Under the pieces are notes generated by a model that saw only the letters and a program-made list of their open reading frames with translations, ran no database searches and was not told the origin of the DNA. The position numbers and the translations under genes were made by a program. A stretch of 64,000 nt of DNA from Pseudomonas brassicacearum. Its GTDB lineage: Bacteria; Pseudomonadota; Gammaproteobacteria; Pseudomonadales; Pseudomonadaceae. This document shows positions 39,932-49,069 of the stretch, piece by piece. The first letter of the stretch is position 1. Every line of letters begins with the position of its first letter. The stretch spans positions 558,001 to 622,000 of the forward strand of contig NZ_CP045701.2 in NCBI RefSeq assembly GCF_009601685.2. Reading direction: 5' to 3'.

Positions 39932-41557
39932 TTAAAGGCTGAACCGTCCAACCATGCTGTTCAGATCCACGGCCAAACGCGACAGTTCAGCACTCGCGGC
40001 ACTGGTCTGATTGGCACCCGTGGCCGATTGCACCGACAGGTCGCGGATGTTCACCAGGTTGCGGTCGACTTCACGGGCCACTTGGGCCTGTTCTTCGGCG
40101 GCACTGGCGATCACCAGGTTGCGTTCATTGATCTCGACGATGGCGGTGTTGATCGTGTCCAGGGACATGCCGGCACCGCGGGCGATGTTCAACGTCGACT
40201 CCGCACGTTCGGTGCTGTTGCGCATCGAATCCACGGCGTGTTCGGTGCCGCTCTGGATGCTGCCGATCATGCGCTCGATCTCGCTGGTCGACTGCTGGGT
40301 ACGGTGGGCCAGGGCGCGCACTTCGTCGGCGACCACGGCAAAGCCGCGACCGGCCTCACCGGCACGGGCGGCTTCGATGGCGGCGTTGAGCGCCAGCAGG
40401 TTGGTCTGGTCGGCCAAGCCGCGGATCACGTCCAGCACCTTGCCGATGTCACGGGACTCATTGGCCAGGTTGCCGATCAATGTGGCGGTGCCCTGCACAT
40501 CGGCGCTCATGCGTTCGATGGCACTGACGGTTTCCTGCACCAGGTCGCGGCCGTCGCCGGCAGACGTGGTGGCGTTTTTCGACGCTTCGGAGGTACTGAC
40601 CGCATTGCGCGCGACTTCTTCCACGGCGCTGGTCATCTCGTTGACCGCGGTGGCGGCCTGTTCGATTTCGTTGTTCTGCTGGGTCAGGCCACGGGCGCTT
40701 TCGTCGGTGACACTGTTGAGTTCTTCGGCGGCGGAGGCCAGTTGCGTGGCCGAGCCGGAGATTCGCTGCAAGGTGTCGCGCAGTTTTTCCTGCATGGTCG
40801 ACATCGCCCGCAGCAGGCGGCCGGCTTCGTCGCTGCCATCGACAACAATCGGGCGGGTCAGGTTGCCCTTGGCGATTTCTTCGGCGGCGTCCAGTGCGTT
40901 GGCAATCGGCTTGGTGATGCTGTTGGTCAGCAGCCAGGCGAACAGCAGGGTCAGGCCGGTGGCGATGACCAGCAGGGTGACGACCCAATTGAAAGCGGTG
41001 GAGTACTGTTTCGCCGCGCCTTGATTGAAGGCTTCCGCTTGCTGGTTGTTGATCTCCGTCAAACGGGCGAGCACTGCGTTGATGGCGTCGGAATTGCTCA
41101 TCAGTTCGGTGTTGAGCAGCGCCTGCAATTCAGTGACCTGATTGTTGCGCGACAGGGTTTTCATCCGTTCTTCGAGCTGACGGTATTGCCCGAGCAGTTG
41201 CACATATTGATCGTAGGCGGCCCGTTCGTCCGGGGCGCTGATGAGTTTTTCATACGCGACCTGGGCGGCGCGGATCTGCTGGTTGCGTTGCTCGAACAGA
41301 TCGAAGGTTTTCTGCTGGGTGTCCGGCTCGCGATTGGTCAGCAAGCGATAGGACAACACCCGCAGGCGCAGGGTGAGTTGGGTGAACTCGTTCAGGGCCT
41401 TGATGCTCGGCACACTGTTGCGGGCGATGCTCTCGCCGGATGCGCGGATGTTGCTCATCTGGGTCAGGGCAAATACCCCGAGGGCGAGCATCAGGGCGCC
41501 GATCAGGGCAAAGCCCAGGAACGCCCGCGGCGCGATGTTCATATTACGTAGAGACAT
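39932..41557 (-). CDS. Methyl-accepting chemotaxis protein
   Basis: 541 residues: transmembrane helix near residues 13-33, periplasmic four-helix-bundle sensor (~34-188), second transmembrane helix (~190-212), HAMP domain, and a cytoplasmic coiled coil with the signalling hairpin tip [30 protein letters not shown]. It would signal to CheA/CheW; the ligand is unknown. I chose the ATG at 41557 because the transmembrane helix follows at normal distance; no strong ribosome site is visible, and ~100 upstream in-frame codons look non-coding. Confidence 0.9.
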   Translation of the reverse strand: MSLRNMNIAPRAFLGFALIGALMLALGVFALTQMSNIRASGESIARNSVPSIKALNEFTQLTLRLRVLSYRLLTNREPDTQQKTFDLFEQRNQQIRAAQVAYEKLISAPDERAAYDQYVQLLGQYRQLEERMKTLSRNNQVTELQALLNTELMSNSDAINAVLARLTEINNQQAEAFNQGAAKQYSTAFNWVVTLLVIATGLTLLFAWLLTNSITKPIANALDAAEEIAKGNLTRPIVVDGSDEAGRLLRAMSTMQEKLRDTLQRISGSATQLASAAEELNSVTDESARGLTQQNNEIEQAATAVNEMTSAVEEVARNAVSTSEASKNATTSAGDGRDLVQETVSAIERMSADVQGTATLIGNLANESRDIGKVLDVIRGLADQTNLLALNAAIEAARAGEAGRGFAVVADEVRALAHRTQQSTSEIERMIGSIQSGTEHAVDSMRNSTERAESTLNIARGAGMSLDTINTAIVEINERNLVIASAAEEQAQVAREVDRNLVNIRDLSVQSATGANQTSAASAELSRLAVDLNSMVGRFSL

Positions 41558-41816
41558 GGAAAGTACCGGAAGGAGGCGCATCCGTGCGGGGCTGTGACTG
41601 CTGTTACCTGACTTATCGGTCATACGACTAAAGTCTTGAGTGACATGCGTGCTTTTGTCACAGGGCAGCCCTGGCCGCGCGACGAAGGGTAGGAACCAGA
41701 TCCACGAATCGCAGTCTCTACAGCTCGCGAGCGAAGTACCGTCGCTGTGTAAACCATGGCATCGACGGTGACTTTTCTTTATCGTACGCGCCCCTTGAAA
41801 AAGCCTGGAAATCAAT

Positions 41817-42047
41817 ATGTTGGAAACATCCCTCAGCCAGTTGGAACAACTGGTCAATGACCTGGTGCAACAGAACCGTCACCTCACCGGACTGAACGAA
41901 ACCCTGGGCGCGGAACTGGCCAGGGCCAAGGATGAAAACGAGAGCCTGCAACTGAGCCTGATGGAACAGGAAGAACTGCACGGCACCACCGCCGCTCGCA
42001 TCCAGGCGCTGATCGAGCGCGCCAGCGCCGGGGCTGTCAGCGCATGA
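41817..42047 (+). CDS. ZapB-like TIGR02449-type coiled-coil protein
   Basis: 76 residues, almost entirely heptad-repeat coiled coil ([37 protein letters not shown]). Proteins of this type are encoded next to zapA in Pseudomonas and resemble the divisome protein ZapB. It overlaps zapA by ATGA, indicating coupled expression. Confidence 0.8.
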   Translation: MLETSLSQLEQLVNDLVQQNRHLTGLNETLGAELARAKDENESLQLSLMEQEELHGTTAARIQALIERASAGAVSA

Positions 42048-42346
42048 AGCACGGCGCCGATGGGGTGACAGTCATCTCGATCCTGGGAGAAGACTATTCA
42101 ATCAAAGCGCCGACCGGGCAGGAACAGGCCCTGTTGGACGCTGCCTCCATGCTCAAGGCCGCACTGGCCGACACGAAAAGAAAATACCCGACGCTGATCG
42201 GAGATCGCCTGTTGGTACTGGCGGCGATGAACCTGTGTTCGCAACAGATGGAGATGCAAAAGGCTCATCAGGCGGAACTCGACCGTTACCAAGAGCAAGT
42301 CAGCGCCACGGTCGATGTGATTGCCAAGACGATCCAGCAGGCCTGA
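42044..42346 (+). CDS. zapA: ZapA-family cell division protein (probably a second paralogue)
   Basis: 100 residues: N-terminal ZapA beta domain (VTVISILGEDYSIKAPTGQEQALLDAASMLKAALAD) and C-terminal coiled coil. ZapA bundles FtsZ filaments at midcell. The canonical Pseudomonas zapA, as I recall, is followed by 6S RNA and a 5-formyltetrahydrofolate cyclo-ligase gene; here only REP sequence and an acyl-CoA dehydrogenase gene follow, so this is probably a divergent extra copy. Confidence 0.82.
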   Translation: MKHGADGVTVISILGEDYSIKAPTGQEQALLDAASMLKAALADTKRKYPTLIGDRLLVLAAMNLCSQQMEMQKAHQAELDRYQEQVSATVDVIAKTIQQA

Positions 42347-42380
42347 AACCTAAGGACCAAAGGTTGATGGTGATCTCATT

Positions 42381-42484
42381 GTGGGAGCGGCGGTGCGGCG
42401 ATCCGACTTGCTCGCGAAGGCGGTGGATCAGGCAAATCAATTGCAACTGGCATACCGCTTTCGCGAGCAAGCCCGCTCCCACAG
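42381..42484. repeat. REP-type inverted repeat pair plus a third element
   Basis: GTGGGAGCGG...CTTGCTCGCGAAGGCGG faces CCGC..TCGCGAGCAAGCCCGCTCCCAC. A third, single copy (CTGTGGGAGCGAGCTTGCTC) follows at about 42525-42550. Confidence 0.8.
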
Positions 42485-42578
42485 TGGAGGGTGGTGAACG
42501 CAGATGTCGTATTCACTTGGAACCCTGTGGGAGCGAGCTTGCTCGCGATGGGATTTGAGCCCCACCACAAGCGCTGGC

Positions 42579-44381
42579 TCAGAACCACTCATCCCGCATT
42601 TCCAGGCACGTATCATCCCGCGCCTCAAGAATCGCCAGCTCATGATGGCAACCCGGTACTTCCCAGGTCAGGAAGTAGCGCGCTGCTTGCAGTTTGCCTT
42701 TATAGAAGTCGTTGTCCGCCGCATTCCCCTTGGCCAAGCCTTCCTCGGCACGAATCGCCTGTTCCAGCCAGCGCCAGCCGATCACCATATGCCCGAACAC
42801 CTTCAGGTACAGCGCCGAATTGGCGAGGCTGCTGTTGACTTTGCCTTGGCCCAGGTCCGTCAGCAGGCCCAGGGTGACGGTTTGCAGGCGCGCCACCAGC
42901 GCTTCCAGCGGCTGGCGCAACGGCGTCAGTGAGGCATGCGCCTGGGCGCGTTCAGTGGTGTCGGCCACCAGCCGGATTAACTGCTTGAGCCCGGCACCGC
43001 CGTTCTGCGCCAGTTTTCGCCCTAGCAGGTCCAGGGACTGGATGCCGTGGGTGCCTTCATGGATCGGGTTCAGGCGGTTGTCGCGGTAATACTGCTCCAC
43101 CGGATATTCGCGGGTGTAGCCGTGCCCCCCCAGAATCTGGATCGCCAGTTCGTTGGCCTTCAGGCAGAACTCCGAGGGCCAGGATTTGACGATCGGGGTC
43201 AGCAGGTCCAGCAGCTCATGGGCGCGCCTGCGCTCGGCTTCGCTTTGCAGGGTAGTGGTGTCGTCGAACAGGCGCGCTGCGTACAGGCCCAGGTCAAACG
43301 AACCTTCAACGTAGGCTTTCTGGGTCAGCAGCATGCGGCGCACGTCGGCGTGCTGGATGATCGCCACGGGAGCAGTGGTTGGGTCCTTGCTGTCGGGAAC
43401 CCGGCCCTGGGGGCGTTCGCGGGCGTATTCCAGGGAATACAGGTAGCCGGCGTAACCCAGCATCACTGCGCCCATGCCGACGCCGATCCGCGCCTCGTTC
43501 ATCATCTGGAACATGTAGCTCAGGCCGTGGTGCGGCTTGCCTACGAGGTAACCGACACATTCGCCGTTGTCGCCGAAGTTCAGCGCGGTAGAAGTGGTGC
43601 CACGCCAGCCCATCTTGTGGAACAGCCCGGCCAACAGCACGTCGTTACGTTGGCCGAGGCTGCCGTCGTCGTTGACCAGGAACTTGGGCACGATAAACAG
43701 CGAAATGCCCTTCACGCCCGGCGGCGCATCCGGCAATTTCGCCAGGACCATGTGCACGATGTTTTCCGACAACGGATGATCGCCGCCGGAAATGAAGATC
43801 TTGTTGCCTTTGAGTCGATAAGTGCCGTCGGACGCAGGCTCCGCGCGTGTACGAATATCCGACAGCGAAGAGCCTGCATGGGGCTCGGTCAGGGCCATGG
43901 TGCCGAAGAAACGACCGTCGATCATCGGTTGCAGGAAGCGTTGCTTCTGCTCCTCGCTGCCGAAGCTCTCGATCAGGTTCGCCGCGCCCATGGTCAGGAA
44001 CGGATAAGAGGTCGAAGCGGCGTTGGCCGACTGGAAATGTGCGAAGCAGGCCTGGGACAGCAGCGTCGGCAGTTGCATGCCGCCTGCCTCGAAGCTGCGC
44101 GCCGCGTTGAGAAAGCCCGCCTCGAGGAAGGCATCCACCGCCGGTTTTACCTCGGGAATCAGAATCGCCTCGCCGTTCTCGTAGCGCGGTTCGTTTTCAT
44201 CATTCTTGCGGTTGTGGGGCGCGAAAAATTTCTCGGCGATGCTGCGGGCCGTGCCGAGGGCGGCGTCGAAGGTTTCGCGATTGTGTTCGGAAAACCGCTC
44301 GCGCTGGGTCAGGCCCTCGGCATCAAGGACTTCATACAGCTCGAAAGCCAGATTGCGGGAACTGAGCAGCGTCTCGGACAT
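42579..44381 (-). CDS. Acyl-CoA dehydrogenase (DmdC/AidB-like long form)
   Basis: 600-residue FAD enzyme with signatures MALTEPHAGSSLSDIRTRAEP and the catalytic Glu in NPIHEGTHGIQSLDLLGRK. The C-terminal extension beyond the ~380-residue core is typical of the long acyl-CoA dehydrogenases related to DmdC. It oxidises an acyl-CoA thioester to the enoyl-CoA, passing electrons to ETF. Substrate chain length is not evident. AGG precedes the ATG at 44381. Monocistronic between two REP regions. Confidence 0.9.
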   Translation of the reverse strand: MSETLLSSRNLAFELYEVLDAEGLTQRERFSEHNRETFDAALGTARSIAEKFFAPHNRKNDENEPRYENGEAILIPEVKPAVDAFLEAGFLNAARSFEAGGMQLPTLLSQACFAHFQSANAASTSYPFLTMGAANLIESFGSEEQKQRFLQPMIDGRFFGTMALTEPHAGSSLSDIRTRAEPASDGTYRLKGNKIFISGGDHPLSENIVHMVLAKLPDAPPGVKGISLFIVPKFLVNDDGSLGQRNDVLLAGLFHKMGWRGTTSTALNFGDNGECVGYLVGKPHHGLSYMFQMMNEARIGVGMGAVMLGYAGYLYSLEYARERPQGRVPDSKDPTTAPVAIIQHADVRRMLLTQKAYVEGSFDLGLYAARLFDDTTTLQSEAERRRAHELLDLLTPIVKSWPSEFCLKANELAIQILGGHGYTREYPVEQYYRDNRLNPIHEGTHGIQSLDLLGRKLAQNGGAGLKQLIRLVADTTERAQAHASLTPLRQPLEALVARLQTVTLGLLTDLGQGKVNSSLANSALYLKVFGHMVIGWRWLEQAIRAEEGLAKGNAADNDFYKGKLQAARYFLTWEVPGCHHELAILEARDDTCLEMRDEWF

Positions 44382-44502
44382 GGCAGCCTACCTTTTTTTG
44401 GAATGGGCCGAGTCTAGGCGCGGTAATGGAGGCTGAACAGGATGATTGATTTGGGTGATGGAGGAGCGAGGGTGACGCTAATCAGATGTGGGGGGCGGGC
44501 TC

Positions 44503-44590
44503 TGTGGGAGCAAGGTTTGCCCGCGATGAAAACGCCGCGCTCTCTTGAGGACCGCAGCGCCTGGATCGCGAGCAAGCTTTGCTCCCACAA
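44503..44590. repeat. REP-type inverted repeat pair
   Basis: TGTGGGAGCAAGGTTTGCCC faces ATCGCGAGCAAGCTTTGCTCCCACA across a GC-rich spacer. It lies between putA's 3' end and the acyl-CoA dehydrogenase promoter. Confidence 0.8.
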
Positions 44591-44653
44591 AACTCGCTCC
44601 ACACAGGGATTCGATTGCCAGGCACCCGTTGCAGGTGCCTGGTTTACAGCGGT

Positions 44654-47600
44654 TTAGCCGATAGTCATCAAGCTGGCGTTACCACCCGCCGCGGCGGTGT
44701 TGACGCTCAAGGCCCGCTCGATCACCAGGCGTTCCAGCGCAATGTTGGTCTCGCCCTGGGACAAGCCGTGCACCCCAACGATGGCGCCGGCGCGCTTGGC
44801 TACCTGCTGGCAAACGCCGCGCAGCTGGTCCGAATCGCCGTGGTGCAGGACCGCGTCGAATAGCACCTCGTCCTTGCTCCAGTCGGCAATCCGCTGGATG
44901 CGTGCCTGAATTTCCTTCGGCAAGCGTGCGAACAAAGCCTTGCTGGTGTCGGTTTCCGGCCACACGGCCGAGCCACCCACGGCCAGTACGGCCGCCAGTT
45001 GCGTCAGCAGGTCGCCTTCCACGTCGGCCAGGCACAACACGTGCTCGCGCGGCAGGATGGCGTAGCTGTTGCGTTCGCCGGTCGGGCCGGTCAGCTGGCG
45101 GGTGATACCGCTTTGCGACTGGGCCGCGAACTGCACGCACAGGGCGCTCAGCTCGGCAAGCTTCTGGCTGTCGGCCCAGGCTTGCAGGGCGGTGAGCGGT
45201 TTACCCATGGCCTCGCGCAAACGCAGGTCCGGTGCTGTCAGGGCGTCGCCACGGACGAAGGATTGTTGGATCGCATCGGTAGGACGTGTCGACAACAGGC
45301 GGTACAGGTACAGCGGACCACCGGCCTTGGGACCGGTGCCCGACAGGCCTTCGCCACCGAACGGCTGCACACCGACCACAGCACCGACAATGTTGCGGTT
45401 CACGTAGACGTTACCCGCATGCACATTGTCGATGACCTTGGCGATGGTCTCGTCGATGCGCGTGTGCACGCCCAGGGTCAGGCCGTAGCCGGAGGCGTTG
45501 ATCTGGTTGATCAACTGATCCAGTTCCTTGCGCTTGTAGCGCACCACGTGCAGCACCGGGCCGAAGATCTCGCGCTGCAGCTCGTCGAAGCTTTCCAGCT
45601 CGATGAGGGTTGGCATCACAAAGGTGCCGCGCTTGCACTCGTCACTGTCGGCGATTGCCATCTGGTACACGGTGCGACCCTTGTCGCGCATGGCCTGGAT
45701 GTGTTTCTCGATGCCGGCCTTGGCTTCGGCGTCGATCACCGGGCCGATGTCCACGGACAGGCGCTCAGGGTTGCCGAGGCGCGATTCGGCCATGGCGCCC
45801 TTGAGCATTTCGATGACGCGGTCGGCGGAGTCTTCCTGCAGGCACAGCACCCGCAGGGCCGAGCAACGCTGGCCGGCACTGTCGAACGCCGAGGACACCA
45901 CGTCGATGACCACTTGTTCGGTCAGCGCCGAGGAGTCGACGATCATGGCGTTCTGGCCGCCGGTTTCGGCGATCAGCGGGATCGGACGGCCCTGGTTGTC
46001 CAGGCGGCCGGCGATGTTGCGTTGCAGCAGGCGAGCGACTTCGGTGGAGCCGGTGAACATCACGCCTTTGACCCGCTCGTCACCCACCAGGCGGGCACCG
46101 ACGGTTTCGCCACGGCCCGGCAGCAGTTGCAGCACGCCTTCCGGAATGCCGGCTTCAAGCATCAGGCGCACAGCCTGGGCCGCCACCAATGGCGTCTGTT
46201 CGGCGGGCTTGGCCAGTACCGGGTTGCCGGCGGCCAGTGCGGCGGCGACCTGGCCACTGAAAATCGCCAGCGGGAAGTTCCACGGGCTGATGCAGACCAC
46301 CGGGCCCAGTGGGCGGTGGGCGTCGTTGGTGAAGTCGTTGCGCGCCTGCACGGCGTAGTAGCGCAGGAAGTCCACGGCTTCACGCACTTCGGCAATGGCG
46401 TTGGCAAAGGTCTTGCCGGCTTCGCGGGCCAGCAGGCCCATCAGCGGCTGGATCTCGCCTTCCATCAGGTCAGCGGCACGCTCGAGGATCGCGGCGCGCT
46501 CGGCTGGTGGCGTGGCCTGCCAGATCGGTGCGGCGTTGAGGGCGCACTGGATGGCGTTGTCGACGTCGGCGACCGTGGCTTCCTGCACATGGCCGACCAC
46601 GTCGCGGTGATCGGACGGGTTCAGCACCGCTGCCGGGGTTTCTTCGCTGGCAGCGCAACCGAGCATCGGCGCGGCTTTCCAGTCGTTATGGGCCGTGGCC
46701 AGCAGGGCGCAGGACAGCGAAGCCAGACGATGTTCGTTGGCCAGGTCGATGCCGCTGGAGTTGGCGCGGTCGCTGCCATACAGATCCCGAGGCAGAGGGA
46801 TGCGCGGGTGCGGCAGGCCGAAGCCGCCTTCCAGCGTTGCCATCTGCTCGATGCTGGCCACTGGATCGGCCACCAGCTCCTGAATCGAGATGGACTGGTC
46901 GGCGATACGGTTGACGAACGAAGTGTTCGCGCCGTTTTCCAGCAGGCGACGTACCAGGTACGCCAGCAATGTTTCGTGGGTGCCGACCGGCGCGTACACA
47001 CGGCACGGACGGTTCAGCTTGCCTTCGGAGACCTTGCCTACAACCTGTTCGTACAGTGGTTCACCCATGCCGTGCAGGCACTGGAATTCGTACTGGCCCG
47101 GGTAATAGTTCTGACCGGCGATATGGTAGATGGCTGCCAGGGTATGGGCGTTGTGCGTGGCAAATTGCGGGTAGATGACTTCCGGCACCGACAGCAACTT
47201 GCGGGCGCAAGCGATGTAGGACACGTCGGTGTACACCTTGCGGGTATAGACCGGATAGCCTTCCAGGCCTTCGACCTGGGCGCGCTTGATCTCGCTGTCC
47301 CAGTACGCACCTTTTACCAGGCGGATCATCAGGCGATGACGGCTGCGGCGGGCCAGGTCGATGACGTAGTCGATCACGTACGGGCAACGCTTCTGGTACG
47401 CCTGGATCACGAAGCCGATGCCGTTCCAGCCGGTCAGTTGCGGCTCGAAGCACAGGCGCTCCAGCAGATCCAGCGACAGCTCGAGGCGGTCGGCTTCCTC
47501 GGCGTCGATGTTCAGGCCGATGTCGTATTGCTTGGCCAGCAGGGTCAGCGACAGCAAGCGCGGGTACAGCTCTTCCATGACGCGCTCATACTGGGCGCGG

Positions 47601-48607
47601 CTGTAACGCGGGTGCAGGGCAGACAGCTTGATGGAAATGCCTGGGCCTTCATAAATCCCACGACCATGGGACGCTTTGCCGATCGAATGGATGGCTTGTT
47701 CGTACGAGGCGAGGTACTTCTGGGCGTCATGTTCGGTAAGTGCGGCTTCACCCAGCATGTCGTAGGAGTAGCGGAAGCCCTTGGATTCGAACTTGCTGGC
47801 GTTGGCCAGGGCCTCGGCGATGGTTTCGCCGGTGACGAACTGCTCGCCCATCAGGCGCATGGCCATGTCGACGCCCTTGCGGATCATCGGCTCGCCGCTC
47901 TTGCCGATGATGCGGCTCAGGGAGGAGGTCAGGCCCGCTTCGTTATGGGTGGCGACCAGTTTGCCGGTCAGCAGCAGGCCCCAAGTGGCGGCGTTGACGA
48001 ACAGCGACGGACTGTTGCCCAAGTGCGGATGCCAGTTACCGGTGCTGATCTTGTCGCGGATCAGCGCATCACGGGTGCCTTTGTCCGGGATGCGCAGCAG
48101 CGCTTCGGCCAGGCACATCAGCGCCACGCCTTCCTGGGACGACAGGGAAAATTCCTGCAGCAAACCTTGAACGATACCGGCACGGCCGCCGGCACTTTTC
48201 TGGTTACGCAGTTTTTCCGCAATCGAGGCGGCCAGCTTGTTGGTGGCTTCGGCCATTTCGGCCGGCAGGCGGGCCTGCTCGATCAGCATCGGCACCACTT
48301 CCGGCTCAGGGCGACGGTAGGCGGCAGTGATGGAGGCGCGCAAGACCGATTGCGGCAGGATGCTCTCGGCAAATTCGAGGAAGCATTGGTGAGCATGGTC
48401 GACCTGCACATCGCCGGCATCCTCGCTGTCGGTGCGAGGTGAACCGTTCAGCTCGGTCAGGGTTGCACCACCCTCGAGTTTTTCCAGGTAATTGAAAATT
48501 GCCTGCTTGATCAGCCAGTGCGGCGTACGATCAATCGAGGTTGCGGCCGCCTTGAGGCGTTCGCGGGTCGGGTCATCGAGTTTGACCCCAAGGGTGGTGG
48601 TAGCCAT
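44654..48607 (-). CDS. putA: Trifunctional PutA: proline dehydrogenase, P5C dehydrogenase and put repressor
   Basis: 1317 residues. The N-terminal ribbon-helix-helix DNA-binding domain (TTTLGVKLDDPTRERLKAA, residues ~2-45) makes it a repressor when proline is absent. The proline dehydrogenase barrel follows (~260-560), then the aldehyde dehydrogenase domain with LIAETGGQNAM and the catalytic Cys at about residue 915 in AGQRCSALR, then a C-terminal conserved domain. It oxidises proline to glutamate with FAD and NAD at the inner membrane. It is divergent from putP across an array of GTTGCA boxes, which it probably binds. Confidence 0.96.
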   Translation of the reverse strand: MATTTLGVKLDDPTRERLKAAATSIDRTPHWLIKQAIFNYLEKLEGGATLTELNGSPRTDSEDAGDVQVDHAHQCFLEFAESILPQSVLRASITAAYRRPEPEVVPMLIEQARLPAEMAEATNKLAASIAEKLRNQKSAGGRAGIVQGLLQEFSLSSQEGVALMCLAEALLRIPDKGTRDALIRDKISTGNWHPHLGNSPSLFVNAATWGLLLTGKLVATHNEAGLTSSLSRIIGKSGEPMIRKGVDMAMRLMGEQFVTGETIAEALANASKFESKGFRYSYDMLGEAALTEHDAQKYLASYEQAIHSIGKASHGRGIYEGPGISIKLSALHPRYSRAQYERVMEELYPRLLSLTLLAKQYDIGLNIDAEEADRLELSLDLLERLCFEPQLTGWNGIGFVIQAYQKRCPYVIDYVIDLARRSRHRLMIRLVKGAYWDSEIKRAQVEGLEGYPVYTRKVYTDVSYIACARKLLSVPEVIYPQFATHNAHTLAAIYHIAGQNYYPGQYEFQCLHGMGEPLYEQVVGKVSEGKLNRPCRVYAPVGTHETLLAYLVRRLLENGANTSFVNRIADQSISIQELVADPVASIEQMATLEGGFGLPHPRIPLPRDLYGSDRANSSGIDLANEHRLASLSCALLATAHNDWKAAPMLGCAASEETPAAVLNPSDHRDVVGHVQEATVADVDNAIQCALNAAPIWQATPPAERAAILERAADLMEGEIQPLMGLLAREAGKTFANAIAEVREAVDFLRYYAVQARNDFTNDAHRPLGPVVCISPWNFPLAIFSGQVAAALAAGNPVLAKPAEQTPLVAAQAVRLMLEAGIPEGVLQLLPGRGETVGARLVGDERVKGVMFTGSTEVARLLQRNIAGRLDNQGRPIPLIAETGGQNAMIVDSSALTEQVVIDVVSSAFDSAGQRCSALRVLCLQEDSADRVIEMLKGAMAESRLGNPERLSVDIGPVIDAEAKAGIEKHIQAMRDKGRTVYQMAIADSDECKRGTFVMPTLIELESFDELQREIFGPVLHVVRYKRKELDQLINQINASGYGLTLGVHTRIDETIAKVIDNVHAGNVYVNRNIVGAVVGVQPFGGEGLSGTGPKAGGPLYLYRLLSTRPTDAIQQSFVRGDALTAPDLRLREAMGKPLTALQAWADSQKLAELSALCVQFAAQSQSGITRQLTGPTGERNSYAILPREHVLCLADVEGDLLTQLAAVLAVGGSAVWPETDTSKALFARLPKEIQARIQRIADWSKDEVLFDAVLHHGDSDQLRGVCQQVAKRAGAIVGVHGLSQGETNIALERLVIERALSVNTAAAGGNASLMTIG

Positions 48608-49069
48608 ATTTTTATCCTCATGTTTACCACGTATTGCGTGGCATCAGCTGGCGGCAAGATTAGCTGCGAGATGACTGAGGTGCAACCGGGTGCAACCCTT
48701 TTTTTCCTGAAATGACAGGCAGCTCATCCGGAAGCAAACACTGGCCTGTTAATCCTGCACCGGCTTAGTGCTTTGGCTTCTAGCTGAGTGCTATGAACTG
48801 CACTAAAAGGGAGCAAAAAACACGGTTTTTGCGATAAAACCGATCAGGTGCAACTTATTCGAGCGAAACTGGTTGCACCTTATTTGATTTGTTGAATAGC
48901 ATTCGCGGCCAAGGTGCAACCGGTTCAAGGCCGAGGGGCATCGGCTGATGGCTTTCCTGGGGAAACATCAGTCATAAAATCGCGGGACTGCAAATCGTCG
49001 CTACAACGTCTGCGTTGTCGACGCTTTCAACTGCCACCGCTACATAAAAACAAAGCCAGGGCGTAACTC
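48608..49069. promoter_or_regulatory. putA-putP control region with five GTTGCA (PutA-operator-like) boxes
   Basis: TGCAAC/GTTGCA occurs at 48681, 48691, 48849, 48872 (opposite orientation) and 48915. GTTGCA is the core of the E. coli PutA operator. The boxes near 48681-48696 lie close to putA, the others nearer putP, so repression of both promoters by PutA is likely. The region is AT-richer than its flanks and has no gene. Confidence 0.75.

Noticed and set aside
42347..42578. Possible 6S RNA after zapA
   Set aside because: The segment is occupied by REP inverted repeats; no long interrupted helix with a central bubble is seen.
44999..48442. Very long open frame (over 1100 codons) on the plus strand
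   Set aside because: It is the antisense shadow of putA in high-GC DNA; the composition is His/Gln/Gly-rich and no domain is recognisable, while putA on the other strand is fully conserved.
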